From positions 25,496,637 to 25,560,636 of the forward strand of contig NC_069127.1 of the NCBI RefSeq assembly GCF_026914265.1: a stretch of 64,000 nt of DNA, in the 5' to 3' direction. Shown here in pieces: positions 1 through 12,620 of the stretch. This DNA comes from Mya arenaria. Its lineage: Eukaryota; Mollusca; Bivalvia; Myida; Myidae. The notes beneath the pieces were generated by a model. That model had not been told where the DNA came from and did not search any database. It was given only the letters and a program-made list of their open reading frames with translations. The position numbers were made by a program, and so were the translations under genes. Numbering within the stretch: the stretch's first letter is position 1; every line of letters starts with the position of its first letter.

Positions 1-2663
1 TTATCCCGTATTTATCAATAACTCTTAATACATGTATGAAACATACCATAAAACCAGGAATTAGCGTGATTGATGCTACTTCATTGCACTGGCGCTATCA
101 ATGAGTTGAAGAGCACTGTAAATATGATTCCTGTCACACTGTCAGGTTTTTGTCTACGAATATAGAAAAAGGCATTCTCATTCATCAGAGGTTCGGCAAT
201 GCTAAATCTAACGCATAGCGTCATTACTCTGGTGTACGAGATTGGGGAAAAGGTGTCGGTGACATTTCATCCCCTTGGCGCAGCATTCTAGAACCTGATT
301 TTACACATGAATTTATATTTTCTTACATATCTTTGACTGTTTTTATTATAAAATACATGAAGTGAGTCAAAGGCTTACAAGTGTTTAAAAGGCAATAACA
401 AGATTAAATCAATCATAAAACTGGAATTGGTTAGATTTGTCGTTATGTTTTCGAAAGAAGGGAAACGTGTTACCTAATATTAATGACGCTCTGGTGGAAC
501 AAAATGGCGTAGTCACGCGACTAATTGTTTTAGATGTTTCATTAATTGCATTTCGCACCCCTACCCCCCCACCCCCCCCCACCCCTGAAAAAAAGAAAAG
601 AAATAGAAAAATAAATGAAATATAAAAAGAACAATTTCTCATCATAAAATAACAAAAATGAGTCACCATGAGTGGCATTGATGATTGTTCATGGAGAACA
701 TGTTATGTTTATGTGATGTGTTGTCACGGGATTTTGCTTCATGTTGCTGGATCTCACCTTAATGCGTAGTATCGGGATTTCCAGGGATGTGGATTCTAGT
801 TTTATGTTTTTCTATTTTCGAAATAAGTTATTTTACTTTTTGTAGTAGAAAATGTACAAGACAAAACATAATATTCATATTTCAAAGGCATTTTGCATAA
901 TTTTATCTCGGTTAATGATAGTCAATTCTCTTACGCCGCTTTTATTAATAACTTTTAGCATTAAGGGCCTTCCATAATTCAAAAACTCGTTTGAAGGACC
1001 AAAACAAAATCTTTGAAATAATCATTTTTCATGAATTTGTTTAAGGTTCAATATATCCAGCATAAAACATTTACCCGTTGCAGTATGTGTAGCTGTAATT
1101 AGGAGTTGAGCAAGTACTACTAAGAAAGATTTTATCAGATTTCTAATTAAAATGTATTGCATCTTTTAAAAAGATATCATCAAGAAGTCACAAGACAATG
1201 TTGATAAGGTAGTCTGGGACATTTTGACACATAGGCATGTACGTGCATATGCCAGTTTGGATGGTGGTCACCAAGCCGGATACGTTGGTTTTCCCAGGTT
1301 CTCCGATTTTCCCCACAACACAAAACCGCACTCACACGCAGCACCGTGCCAACGATAAGTTAACTAGTAAGAGGAGTTAAGCCGTTCAAATACTTGCGTG
1401 CGAATATGTTATTTACTTATACCGCACGCTAATTATATAAATTTGTCTTTGACAAATAAAACAAAACAGTTACATCAACCACTACCGACGATATTGAAAA
1501 TAATACCCTCTCTCTGTAGCCCTCGTATCAGTATTTACTCATTCTGGATGTGGGTTCCGTAGGTATTATAATTTGATTTACTAATATTTTATTGCATGAT
1601 GATACATTTACAAAATACATGATGAAGAAACAACACAGAAACAGAAACAGTGCAATGTAACAAAGCTTAAGTTCATGTAAAAATGACATGCAAAGGGATC
1701 GGGCCATGAGTTTTTCCAACATCAGTTACGGCCCTTTTCTAAGTTAGTATGATCTAACCTGTCCGTTACTTAGGAATTGAAGAGCATTGTAAATATTACA
1801 CATATTGTCGTGATAGTGTTTCAGGGGACCTTTACCACGGGAACAGGCTGAGTATTACGCAAGAAGTACTCATAAAGTGGATGTTTAAAGGTCTTGATAC
1901 CGCTTGTGATAAATTGTGTAAAGATGAGTTGTCCTGGTGCTGACTATTAGTTCTGCACTTACGCAAAAAAACTTAAGCGTTTCTAAGTAATGTACATTAA
2001 GTGCTTAAATCGGGATTTTCCAGTGATCTGAGACTAATTTTATCTCATTCGCAAGTTGAAAACCATAATGCTCAAACAATGTTCACATTTCTAGTGCAAT
2101 AATTATTATCTTATCTTTTAAAAATAATCGATCAATCCTCTTATACCGCTTTTATTAATATTTCATTTAGTATCCATAAGATTTAATTCCACAAAATAAT
2201 GACATAAGGACGATGGTACCGAAAGTTCAAAAATCACATACAAATACAAATTAATTGAACTGACTAAACAATATAATTCTAATTCAATATTGATTTGCAT
2301 CCAATGAAATACCATGAAATCAATAGTTTCACTCTGAAACGCTGTAGATGCATGGTATAGGTTTATAAAGTATACTTTACATAATCATGCAATAAATTCT
2401 TTCTTTTTTTAAATTTCAAGTTTTATTTAAGGACAAGGCCAATATGAAAATCAGTTTTAAAACTATATAAGTACACACTGGCTTTAACAGAAAAGAAACA
2501 CAGTTTGAAAAATAATAGTTGCGATAGATATTAACGTCATCTTGATCAAATACATATTTATGAGAAATTCATATACAATTACATACGTTAACCAAATATA
2601 GTAAAAACGATGTGAAAAAATATAACTGTTTACATGAATCACTAATACAGATAGTTCCTTATA

Positions 2664-2908
2664 TTAGACAACAGCTACCTCCAGCCGGCCAATCATAGGC
2701 ATGCATGTGTTTGATAAATCTCACACACAACTGTTTTTCTGTCGGATATTTCAAATGGTAAATCTCGTGCAAATCGTGCACCTACTTATGTTACAAGGAC
2801 GTTCTTAATACTACAGAAATGTTTGTTTCCTGTGCCTTCCTGACATTTTTCTCATACAAATGTATGGTATCGGACTGAGAAACAAGCAATACACTTTCTG
2901 TTGTCTAA
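2664..2908. mobile_element. Short DNA transposon with TTAGACAACAG inverted ends (copy A only)
   Basis: The stretch starts with TTAGACAACAG and ends with its inverse CTGTTGTCTAA. Copy C goes straight from the sequence before it to the sequence at about 2965, so about 300 bases are extra in A. A further small palindrome (ATCACGAGTA / TACTCGTGAT, about 2917-2959) lies in the same extra block. There is no coding capacity. The family is not recognised. Confidence 0.5.
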
Positions 2909-4921
2909 GTCGGATAGATCACGAGTAGCCGTTTGATATGGAATTATACTCGTGATCTACCCTATACATATCAATGTCAATGTTTGGAGTAACTTTTGGA
3001 AGTTAAAAGTATACTGACGGAGGAGAAATCATGGGTTGCATGTATTTCAGCAAGGCGGCATGTTCTTGATTCCATATGTACTATACACGAAATATCAAAT
3101 AATAAATATATAAGAGTGTATCACGTGTGATTGGTGTGACGAACATGGTCAAACATGAAGACATCGGTGCTAAGATGTATCAGCACGTTTCATAATGCAA
3201 CCTATCTATCGTCGTAAGGTTAAACATATCAATTCACAATTTAAATGACAATTTAATTATTGTTATCTTAATGATGTGTTGGCACATTCATTCCAGAATT
3301 GGTGAACTACTGGACCCACCGTAATATGTAACATAACATAACATACTGTTCATTCTGATGTAAGCATGTACAGCTTATTATTAAATACACACTTGTTTAT
3401 AACATACATACATTTTGACATGAGAGTATATAATACAAAATGTAAGATATTACACAGGGATGATAGGCATGTTCATAAACCTGGCTTGTTAACTGGACTC
3501 AGCATCTTGTGTCAGGCGAGACCAGGCGAGGCAATATTTTATTCATAATCAGAAAAGAAATGTCAATTGATTTAGCTTAGTTTGATTGAATCAGTCAACA
3601 CCAGTAAAATACAAATAATTTTAAAAAGATGCAAAACAAATAAACTAGCAATTGAATATCTATCTACCAATAGACTGACTTGAATACATGATAAAAGAGA
3701 AGTTCGTGCATACATAATGTAAACAGGCGTTTGAACTAATTAGTGCAAATGGAATTTAATAACTTATAATTGGTAAAATAGAAAAGCATGTACCAATAAT
3801 TGTCACGAGTTAATGCAGATATAAATGTTAGTTTATCCCAACTGTGTATATGCACCACAGCTATAATGTCGTGTAGCGCTAGCAGATAGAAATGTTTTAT
3901 TAGTGTTTTGCTTTGTTTTTCATATATATTATTAGAACCAACAAGTAGGTCATAATATCCCAACCGCAATACATACTCCACGCAATGATAACTAGGCCAT
4001 ATTTATACTTTCTGAAAACTGAGTGAGATCATTGCGCAATACTTTTGTAAATATTAGCAGTATTTTTGTACTGATTTGATCCATAATGACAGATTTATGT
4101 GCAATGGAATACATTTCCTCATATGGGTCTCTCTTGTTTTATTAAACATAATAAACAGACAGCTTAACTTATAAAAAAGGTATATCATTGTGTTACAGTA
4201 TATCAAAGCTTATACTCTCAATATGTATAAAATATGGCCTAGCATGGTCTAGCCCGAAGCAAAATGCTGAGACAGCAGGCCAGGCCAGTATTAAATCATG
4301 CCGCTTAATACTCTTAATCCCAAGCCGGAATCCCTCAGACTTCAGGTTAATTTTATCTTAATCCTGAAAAACCGATACTGCATTGCAAAAAATACGATTA
4401 AGATCCTACTGCAATACCTACTATTTTGTCTATTACATCAGAAGGTTGATGATCGTTTTATCTCCTTTTATCGCATTTATAAATAACGTACTAGTAATAT
4501 AAATTCACGAACATGGGCGATATAAAGACATAACTTGCATAATAACACGTAACAGTTGGGGGAAATGACACAGAATATATGACTCTTATCATTTTTTGAA
4601 ATGGAAAACTGATGAAGGTAACCCACTATAAACGTTCCTTGTTCAGCAGGGAGTATCTGTTTTACGTTCTGAAATGCATGAACGCGATTGTAAACTTGTT
4701 TACAGCTCATATATGTATGACATGAGAAAATGTGTACCAAAGTACAAGAAGACAGAAGTAGGAAAGCCAAGAAATGATCATACTCAGTTTTGTTTGCACA
4801 TTTATTAATATCTTTATGTATTGTCCAAGGTTAAGTTAATAAGTCAAAGGCCGAATCGAACTCGTACGGATAAGGGAAAACGTTACAAAAGCTTTGAATA
4901 AAAATAAGGCATTTGTTAATT

Positions 4922-5089
4922 AAGAAATATAACACACCACTTAGGGTTATTTGACATTATAAGGACCGGCCAGTCAGCCACCGAAAGTGCATATGGACCG
5001 AGGCGTTAGCCGAGGTCCATTCACCTTCGGGGGCTGACTGACCGGTCCTGATAATGCCATATGGCCCGAATTGGTGTGTTATATTTCTT
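4922..5089. mobile_element. Long hairpin (foldback) MITE
   Basis: Two arms of about 65 bases, AAGAAATATAACACACCA...GGACCGG and its near-complement, flank a GC-rich centre that is itself an inverted repeat (GGACC..GAGG..CC..GGTCC). The single strand could fold almost end to end. It sits in a block of about 405 bases (4918-5323) that copy C lacks, so it inserted, or was lost, after the A/C duplication. No protein is encoded. Confidence 0.7.
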
Positions 5090-5733
5090 ATATTATACCG
5101 AACATTTTTCATTACATTCAATATTTTAAAGCGATTTAAATGTGTTTTATTGAAGAAAGCTAATAATGTTTACTTGCGACAAGTTTTCGCCGTAGTGGAA
5201 ATAACAAGCCGCACTTATGGACCGCTGACGTCATTAAACTGGATTTTCATCAAAATACAGTGATGTACGGCCGGATCGAGTTTATATATACAAAGATGGG
5301 ATACAATTATGTGAGGTATAATATTGCCATGAACATGATTTTAAGAAAAATCGTTAAATGGACTATAGTCAATAGCATGTGTATAATAACATTTCTCGAA
5401 AACAAAAATGGGCTGGACCAAACCCCAACGGGGAGAATCCAACGCCACCAAACAGTTTCAGTTTGTGGTTCCGTTGTAATTATATATTAAACACTATTTC
5501 AGTTTGTAGTCCCAATGTGGGTTTATGTAAAGGGATTATTTTCTTTCATTACATTCGTCTATTTCTGAATTGATATTTCAAAACTAAAACGAATTCAGGA
5601 GTTGTCCGAAAGATATACCCTGAACGATCAGGTTGTTTCTATGCAACCCTTTCGGTGCGAGGTGTTTGCATTTCTTATTTCTCTGAATAAAATCTAAATT
5701 TTGAAAAGTGCGTCCAGATTTCTTTTCTTTTGT

Positions 5734-6525
5734 AGATACGTATGACCGGAGCATGGTCGTCGGTTCACGGACCTCAAGCTGGGTGTGCTCGAGAGATGGC
5801 CGTTCGCCGATGTCTCCGGTTCCTTCTCTGTCCAAGGCAAAGGTAACCTGTGCATATTTGTTAGTTCACGTATTACAAGCTTGATGTCCTTCAGATATTG
5901 GCAATTTGTCGTTCGCCGACGACTCCGGATCCTTCTCTGTCCAAGGCAAAGGTAACCTGGACATATTTGTCAGTTCTCGTATAACAAACTTGGTGTCCTA
6001 GAGAAATGGCCGTTCGCCGACGTCTCCGGTCCTTCTTTGTCAAAGGTAATGGTAACCTGACTAAGGCTGTCGGTTCTTGTATTACAAACTTGGTGTCCTA
6101 GAGATTTGACCGTTTGCCGATACCACTGGGTTCATCTCTGTCAAAGGTAATGGTAACCTGGGCATAGTTGTCGGCTCACGTATTGGATGTACAAGAGATA
6201 TGGCCGTCCGCCGATATCCCCGGATCCTTCTCCGTTTAAAAAGCATAGTTGTCGTTTATGGACCTCAAATGGTAGTTCACCGATGTCTCCAGATCATTCT
6301 CAGTTAGAGATAAGAGTGACCCTAGCACGGGCGTCGGTTTACGGATTGCAGGCTCTATGTCCTCGAAAGATGGCCTTATGCCGGTGTCTCTGGACTTCTC
6401 AGTCAAATATAAGTGTGGCCGGAGCATGGCCATTGGTATATGGATCTCACTTAATTGGTGCCCTAGAATGATGGCCGTTCGCTGATTTCTCCGGATATTT
6501 GAGCTGAGGAAGTAGATCATCGGTG
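5734..6525 (+). repeat. Tandem array of ~95-bp diverged units (copy A)
   Basis: About eight diverged units, each with a core like GATGGCCGTTCGCCGATGTC followed by TCCGGATCCTTCTCTGTCAAAGGTAA and a linker with GGTCGTCGGTTCACG. Homologous arrays sit at the equivalent place in copies B and C, always upstream of exon 3 of the MIEN1-like gene. Units carry AAAG|GTAA strings resembling splice donors, but I found no consistent open frame, so they are probably intronic repeat DNA. Confidence 0.7.
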
Positions 6526-7014
6526 GATGATTGTCAAATGCAGGCCAAGACTTTGAGGGTAAGGATCATGGTACATGCACACTCCTACTCGGAACCGAAA
6601 TTATTTTGGCTCACCGAGTGAGCCCCAAAAGCTGGCTCAATAATCGGTATACGAGTTTGAGACCTCCACCTTGGTAGATTTTTTTGGTAAATATGTATAA
6701 CATCAAGATATATATTTCTGCAGTTCTAGTTACAAATCACATTTAAAAGACCATGGCTGATGTCAGGTAAAAACTGAATCGAGATTTGTTCCTTCGTGCT
6801 TGTTTTTAAAAACATTGTTTAAAACATTGTATATGTTTTGCATTGTCCATATTAGATGTTTATATTATGTTTTTAATTTAGATTTGCAATAGCTTCAAAG
6901 CTATAACTGGAAATATGTCTAAGTTTGCCTGTTATAGTTTCATTTGAAAACCATGCGCGCAAAAGATAGTAAACAAGATTTAATAAAATGCATGAACACG
7001 ATCTTTTGTTGCAG

Positions 7015-7844
7015 ATTCGTTCGAGATATTTGTGAATGGCGAACTTCTGTATTCTAAACTAGAGACTAAAGAATTTCCCCAAGAAAAACAGGTATAACTG
7101 CGGCATCCTTCATATGGATTCTTTTAGTGATTATATTGAACCAATGTTTACAAGTAATATATAATCAAAGGGATACAAAAATAGTAAGAATTAATTTTGA
7201 AAAAGTGAAGGATTCGAATAGTTTGCTGTTCGTTCTGTGAAACAACTTCTGCATGGAAGTACATTACTACAAACTTTTAAACTTGTGTTCCATTAAGATC
7301 ATTTTTCTTTTTCTTTTTTATAAGCCCAAATTCTTGCATCCTGCGAGTATAATCACAACAGCTATCATCATTTTAAAAAGCATTTGTACGTTTTATTGTT
7401 AACGTTATTATTCTACATTCTCCTTAAAAAGTTTGGACAATGAACTTCATTTAATATTCGTTCATTAAGATACAAGAGCGTTTTTAGGATTTTTATAGTG
7501 TTAAAAAAAACTAAAATAAATTACACACAATAATGCCAGTAGACAATGAGTCAACCGTTAAAAATAGATTTACAGAAAAACCTTTATTTAGCGATGCGGT
7601 ATTTCTGGCGTTGGAATACCAAATGCACAGTATCAATATTTGAATGATATTGAAGACGTTCGTTCTGCTTGATGAACACAATCATATTTTGATAAGCTAA
7701 ATATAGAACATATTTTGTCATGTGGTTTCTTTTGTTTAATGAATGTGTATTTTTTTACAGATGTTAGGACGAATCCATGACAAAGTCAAGGGAAGACAAG
7801 TCGAAAAGCCGCGTGGATCATCTTCCTTTTGCACACTATTATAA
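7015..7844 (+). pseudogene. MIEN1/SelW-like gene, copy A (exons 3 and 4; exon 1 deleted)
   Basis: Exon 3 (7015-7091, after a TTGTTGCAG acceptor, before GTATAA) encodes FEIFVNGELLYSKLE..EFPQEKQ, the strand-turn-strand part of the Rdx (selenoprotein W/MIEN1) fold. Exon 4 (7761-7844, after TTTTTTACAG) encodes MLGRIHDKVKGRQ...SSSFCTLL and a stop. The final CTLL fits a CaaX box; Leu in the last position predicts geranylgeranylation, as known for MIEN1 (CVIL). Both exons are open and spliceable, but the block with promoter and exon 1 in copy C (40886-42983) is missing here, with flanks joined at about 450. No exon 2 with a CxxC site was found. I call it a probable pseudogene; an alternative upstream first exon outside the window cannot be excluded. 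Confidence 0.6.
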
Positions 7845-8355
7845 AACGTTATTTGAAATGAAATTTTCCCACATTTTATTAAATTAGTCCATGCATGCAA
7901 AATTAATGTATACATGTAGAATAAGTGCACCTATCAATGTTTGGCCTAACGGGGAGGCGTAGGGACACATATACATAGGGGACTTTAGACATTGAGTTAT
8001 TCTCGACGGATGGGGTTTATCTAAGACCCGTCGACTTGAACTGCCACTTGGTAGATAGTCTTGCCCGTCTGTTTCCCAAAGGGTATTTGATACCGGGATC
8101 AAATGTAATCCCAGGGATTTTGACAAATTTCCTTGCTCAATGGTTGGGTTAGCAATGCCAACGCGATGTTGAAGAATCAGGCGGCATTGGTGCTAATTAG
8201 CTGTGTCAGTGTACTTCACAAGGTCACATTATTAGAAAATATTAAATTTAGCTACGTGGTCACAAATTACACAGTTATCAAAATATCGCTATTTTTTCTG
8301 TACAGAAACCATGTGCTTTTTAGTTTTGATCATTAAAAACATAGTGGATAAATGT

Positions 8356-8460
8356 TTGTTTCAGTGTAAGATCGTAATATATTTCACCGAGTGAGCATCA
8401 ATATTCATATAAAAAGTATTTCGCTGTTGGTGTTCTCTTTAATAGAAACAGTGAAACATC
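8356..8460. repeat. Fragment of the TTTCAGTGTAAGAT terminal-repeat family
   Basis: It starts GTTTCAGTGTAAGATCGTAA and continues into TTTCACCGAGTGAGC, the same end sequence as the short element at 10407-10532. The same fragment is at about 50706 in copy C, so it predates the A/C duplication. Confidence 0.5.
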
Positions 8461-9714
8461 AATATTTCAGTGATACATCTCTTTAAACCACCGGAAAGCA
8501 TATAATAGAAATAAATTAAACATGATTATGCATTAAATATGAAAAAGTATCAACCTACAGTATGCAGCTTTAAGCAACAGCATCTTAACCGTGAACTTAT
8601 GAAGTACACTGACAAAGATAACTCCAATGCCACCCGATTGTACAGCTTCGCGATATTGTACGCATGAACCATTATCAAACAAAATGAGTATAAATTAATA
8701 TTTTCTCACGTCCATGGGCGGCCTGTTATGCTAGGCGTCTCCCAGCTAGAGTGCAAATGTCATATAGCTGCGAAAGGTTGTTGCATTGCATAGTTATATC
8801 TGAAATATAATTAATAATACCAAATAATTAATGTTTATATACATCTTTATGACTTAAATGAAAATTACAAATTATTTAACCCTAACCTAAATATTTTTCA
8901 ATAATTTATTCACTTTCATACTTTTTCAAGCAGTTAGGTTTCAAACTCTATTCTATCCAACTCAATTCAATACATTTATTTGCTATAGATTCCTTGATGA
9001 CATTTTTAAGTCCGTCTTTATCCCTGGGGTAATAGATCGCATCCGGAAGACCAGAAATTGGCCCCCTACCCACTCTTCATCACATTTGTGTTGATATGTT
9101 ATATAATACGGGTGAATAACATGAAATAACCGAGCTTCCAATGGTCTTTTTCAGAAAGGCTCCGTTTCTTGCACAGTTTTAATTCCACATGTTTTCTAAT
9201 AAAAAAAATCAGCAAGTATGATAGCTGGTGTCATAAAACCGACAGTGGTAGGGCCTAGCTTGATGAATAGCTGAATTAAAAAAAAAAAAGATATAATAAT
9301 GCTAATGAATGAATTTTCAATATTGCATTATACCATTTGTAACACAAATGTACATATATTTGTTGTAGGTGTACAATTTTTTGTAAGTGAAGCGAAATAG
9401 TAATAAAAATGGATTCAGGAAATCCTTGTTATTGTTTTAGTTATTATATGGCACCTCCCGATTGTATGTCTCGAAGTCATATTACAACTATTTCTTTAGA
9501 TGTATTGGTAGTTTTGTTTTACTTTTCGCTGGTTTATAATATGCATGGAGCTAAAAATGATCCGATGATAGATATCAAGTGCATAATGCTTCTGGTATTT
9601 AACAGTTTGGCCTTAAGGTGTTATGACTTTTTATTGTTCACACAATTCATTGAGGTTAAAGCAATATTTACAGCTATAAAAACACGAACCTGAACATATG
9701 CTTAATATAGCTCT

Positions 9715-9915
9715 CTGTTGTGCCCCCGACAGGGCTCAAGTCACAGGTACCGTCCTCATCTTGCGTCCCAGCTCTTCTTCTTTGCTGCTACCAATGCCTG
9801 TAGCGTATCGGAGCATCTATAGCTCAGCTTCATGTAGATAACGCCTCAGCGACTGACGGGTGCGCTATCTACCTGTGCTTCGGCTGTACGGAAAGCGACG
9901 CTTGATGAGCATATT
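9715..9915 (-). pseudogene. GC-rich relic block at the duplicon end (copy A)
   Basis: A GC-rich island in AT-rich DNA with counterparts at 39455-39715 and 52415-52700. On the minus strand the B and C copies align in one frame (DALRELVAVLQPGV in B, DMIQALVAAQNDQS in C), suggesting a decayed coding exon. The family is not recognised. Copy A is the shortest and interrupted. Confidence 0.35.
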
Positions 9916-10162
9916 GTTGCAAGGTGTAGTTCGGGTGCGCCAAAACTGGCACTCATAAAAATGTCCTTTGATCATCAATAAAAATACGGACGAGCGAGGA
10001 CATACGCTTATGGTGCTTTTGTTCAAAATTTGATTTGAGGGTTCTTATGAAAATTTATGGTACTGTATGAAATGTTTGTTTTAATTAAGTCATGGTAGTG
10101 CAATAAATGTTTTAATTGTATGCTGTCTTGTGAATTATAGAGAATTATAAGTGTAATAAAAT

Positions 10163-10223
10163 TGATATTTCACTATTTCAAACAGTGAAAATATCACTTT
10201 GATATTTTTCACTGTTTTGAAAT
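10163..10223. repeat. Inverted repeat (hairpin)
   Basis: TTTCAAACAGTGAAAATATCA is followed after four bases by its near-complement ending in CACTGTTTTGAAA. It is probably the left part of a compound foldback element that ends at 10532. Nothing is encoded. Confidence 0.55.
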
Positions 10224-10406
10224 TTAAGCCCACTCTTGGTTCCATATCAAACGTCAATGTACACAGGGCTTGGACTAAATTTCAAAGACGTCATTTCCGA
10301 AATGACGTTTTGTGCGCATACATATTGGCGCCTTCTTTTCTAAAAAATCGTAATTTAACGATATTTAATTCCAATTTAAGGCATATAATAAACCGAAAAA
10401 AAATTA

Positions 10407-10532
10407 TTTCAGTGTAAGATAGCAATAAATTTCACCTCGTGAACACTAAAAGTGAATATTTGACTATGCCACTCGTTAACTATATATATTTAAAGCTCAC
10501 TGGGTGAAATATATAACGATCTTACACTGAAA
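10407..10532. mobile_element. Short palindromic MITE, TTTCAGTGTAAGAT ends
   Basis: The left end TTTCAGTGTAAGATAGCAAT and the right end (reverse complement of ATCTTACACTGAAA) continue inward for about 40 bases through TTTCACC(T/G)(C)GTGA. The element is about 126 bases with no coding capacity. Partial copies lie at 8356 and 50706. Confidence 0.6.
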
Positions 10533-10783
10533 CAAACAATCATCCTCTCTGTTTTAAGTAAGTGATGTCATTGCAGTTAAGGTTTGTTTTAATAAACTTA
10601 CAGTTGTGTTGTTTTTTTCCTGTAAAACACTTCATTCAATTAATCAGAAAGATACTATATTTTCCATAAATGCATTATTAAGTAAGTACTTAAAGCCCCA
10701 GTTTAAGGAATAATTGACATGATAATCCCCTTGCCCCAATTTCTCGAAAGTTCTTAAGTCACTTATAACACGATTAAGCTATC

Positions 10784-10808
10784 TATCTATCTATCTATCT
10801 ATCTTTAT
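10784..10808. repeat. (ATCT)n microsatellite, LINE 3' tail
   Basis: Six ATCT units. On the minus strand this is AAAGATAGATAG... directly after the LINE 3' region, which fits a 3'-terminal microsatellite tail of the LINE rather than an unrelated repeat. Confidence 0.7.
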
Positions 10809-12620
10809 TTCCTCCATTACTGATATACAAGTTATGTACAAATTATTACAATAAACATATTCTAAATGGAAGGGTTACATAATGTTTAAATAAGTCAACA
10901 TGGTAATGCACAATGCAGCATACATGTAGTTAACACAATATGTGTACAGAATTTGCGTGTCGGTCAGGTACATGCATTTACATATGTATATATATTTCTA
11001 TAAACGTCAGCAACATGTCCTGCGTACCCTACGCATTACCTTCCCTAAAGGGAAACTTGAACACAGTCGTAAATGAACTTCAATGATCGTTTGAGGAAAA
11101 CAAGGTTTTCCTCTTCATTTAACAGTGGTAAGATAGGAGCACCGAGGAGTCTTAGTAAAAAGAAAGTTCCATCTAGATGCAATAAGTCTGCAAGGAATTG
11201 CGTCCCAAAAACATGAATGCCACTTATAAATGACGTGCGTAATGTCGATGTCGCAACGCATTCATTTACACTATGTACTAGCTAGCACATCTGTCATTGG
11301 AAAAGAACATATTGATCGCAAATATTATGCTGGAGTTTGACACTGCGGCACCAATGTCTTGCAATAGTGTCCATCATATATCTGTATCCGCTGTGAAAAC
11401 ACACTTTGTGTACTATACATGGACGGACGTTTGGGTGAAAAACCCTAAAATATTGAAAACTGTCATCACAAAGCACACGCGAGTTCCACTCGCTGTCTTA
11501 AAACTGGTCAACTAAGGTCTAAACGTGGCTCTTCCAATTTGATTTGGATGGAAGGTTTGATGGATTAACAATCACATCGTTAACAGTTGTCTGTAAGTCA
11601 TATATAAGATACAAAACCATACATGGGAGTTCCAACTTGTGATAAATATAAAAGATACCTACGAATAAACAGATTCCTGCTAATGCAGTGGACATTTAAG
11701 CTTATGAGTTTGTACAAAAACCGAAGCTTTCTAAGTTCAATGTCTCAACTAAGTTTATGCAAGCCAACTATCGCTTCACACATATCAGATCTAGTCAGTT
11801 TCGTTAACCCCAGTATCTTTTTTACAATAAAGTGTTGAAACCTATTGACTAAGTTAGCATTTGTCGTAGACATGTTACACCAAAGCTCACAACCATATAA
11901 TGCTATTGGTTTGACAATTTTCTTATATAGATCTATAGAGATCAGTGGGTTGATTCCATGGGGACTAACTCTCTGCGCAGCCATGGAATAAAATGCGTTT
12001 TTCGCCTTCTGTAATCTTTCTTCAATGCGAGTAATATATTAATATAGTCCTGCCTTATACCAAGATGGATTACGTAGCTTGATTGTTCAATGTACATGTT
12101 TCCATAAAGTATTCCTATTGGTGGTGCAGTTCGTCGTTTTGTAAAGACAACAGTGTTTGATTTCTTGACATTAAGTTCAATTTTCCAACTCTGGCAATAT
12201 GTATAGACAATATATACTAGGCGTTGTAGATTAAGGGGAGTGACTGATACTAGTAAGATATCATCCGCAAACGATGGATTACCTCCCTTGACTGACATAA
12301 TCATACTTCCATAATTGCTTCGTTCAAGGTCAACGAGAAGTTGGTCGACGTAAACCAAATACAAAACTGTTGACAGGACCCCTCCTTGTCTAACAGAACG
12401 CAGAACGTCAAACGGCTCTGATTTAAGTCCTTGCACTCTTAACACAAATTTCAGGTCCTTGTACGAGCTTATTAAGGGTCTCAGAAATTTCCCAGTGTAT
12501 GCCAATTTGCCTATCTTGAAAAAGAGTCCCATATGCCAAACGTAAACCAGCAGTAAGCATTGCTTCCACTTTCAATTTGATGGTAGATCGTCTCTTGAAG
12601 GTTAAACGATGTAGTTATGC
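10784..12620 (-). mobile_element. Decayed LINE (non-LTR retrotransposon), 3' half
   Basis: Read on the minus strand, about 12620-11942 encodes reverse transcriptase: VWHMGLFFKIGKL, then VRQGGVLSTVLYLVYVDQLL, then the catalytic motif SFADDILLVS (the family's usual xADD box). 11984-11745 continues in another frame with IALYGCELW and FQHFIVKKILGL, the usual thumb/connection region. Further frames down to about 11040 carry HNICDQYVLFQ and LRLLGAPILP, resembling the C-terminal tail. At least two frame changes and several stops are seen, and the 5' half (endonuclease) is missing. The 3' end runs into AATAAAGATAGATAG..., a (GATA)n tail typical of some LINE clades. It is inactive; the clade (RTE/CR1-like) is uncertain. 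Confidence 0.8.

Larger units (their letters stand above)
45..9915 (+). repeat. Segmental duplication, copy A
   Basis: Nearly the whole stretch has a co-linear, highly similar counterpart at about 40460-52635 (copy C), in the same orientation. Matching landmarks are the blocks at 447/42984, 1528/44148, 5584/48004, the exons at 7015/49579 and 7761/50116, and the GC-rich block at 9715/52415. Differences from C: a 2.1-kb deletion at about 450 that removes exon 1, two extra short transposons (about 2664-2908 and 4918-5323), and single units where C has tandem arrays. Outside the two exons I see no coding capacity; small open frames here are not conserved in C. Confidence 0.9.

Noticed and set aside
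1528-1722. 64-codon minus-strand frame shared with 44148-44342
   Set aside because: Hydrophobic low-complexity translation, shared only because the duplicons are similar; no sign of coding constraint.
3047-3110. Candidate exon 2 (TTTCAG acceptor then CAAGGCGGCATGTTCT) for the MIEN1-like gene
   Set aside because: The frame gives C-KAA-C spacing that does not fit CxxC and then stops; no donor at the right phase.
4700-4790. Open stretch after TTTACAG as candidate exon 2
   Set aside because: The aligned position in copy C gives an immediate stop and there is no CxxC motif.
5584-5835. 83-codon minus-strand frame kept in both A and C
   Set aside because: It lies over the ~95-bp repeat units; retention reflects the recent duplication, and copy B does not preserve it.
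9409-9693. 94-codon plus-strand frame (MDSGNPCYCFSYYM...)
   Set aside because: The counterpart in copy C has a stop after about 14 codons and shifts, and copy B does not keep it; not conserved as protein.
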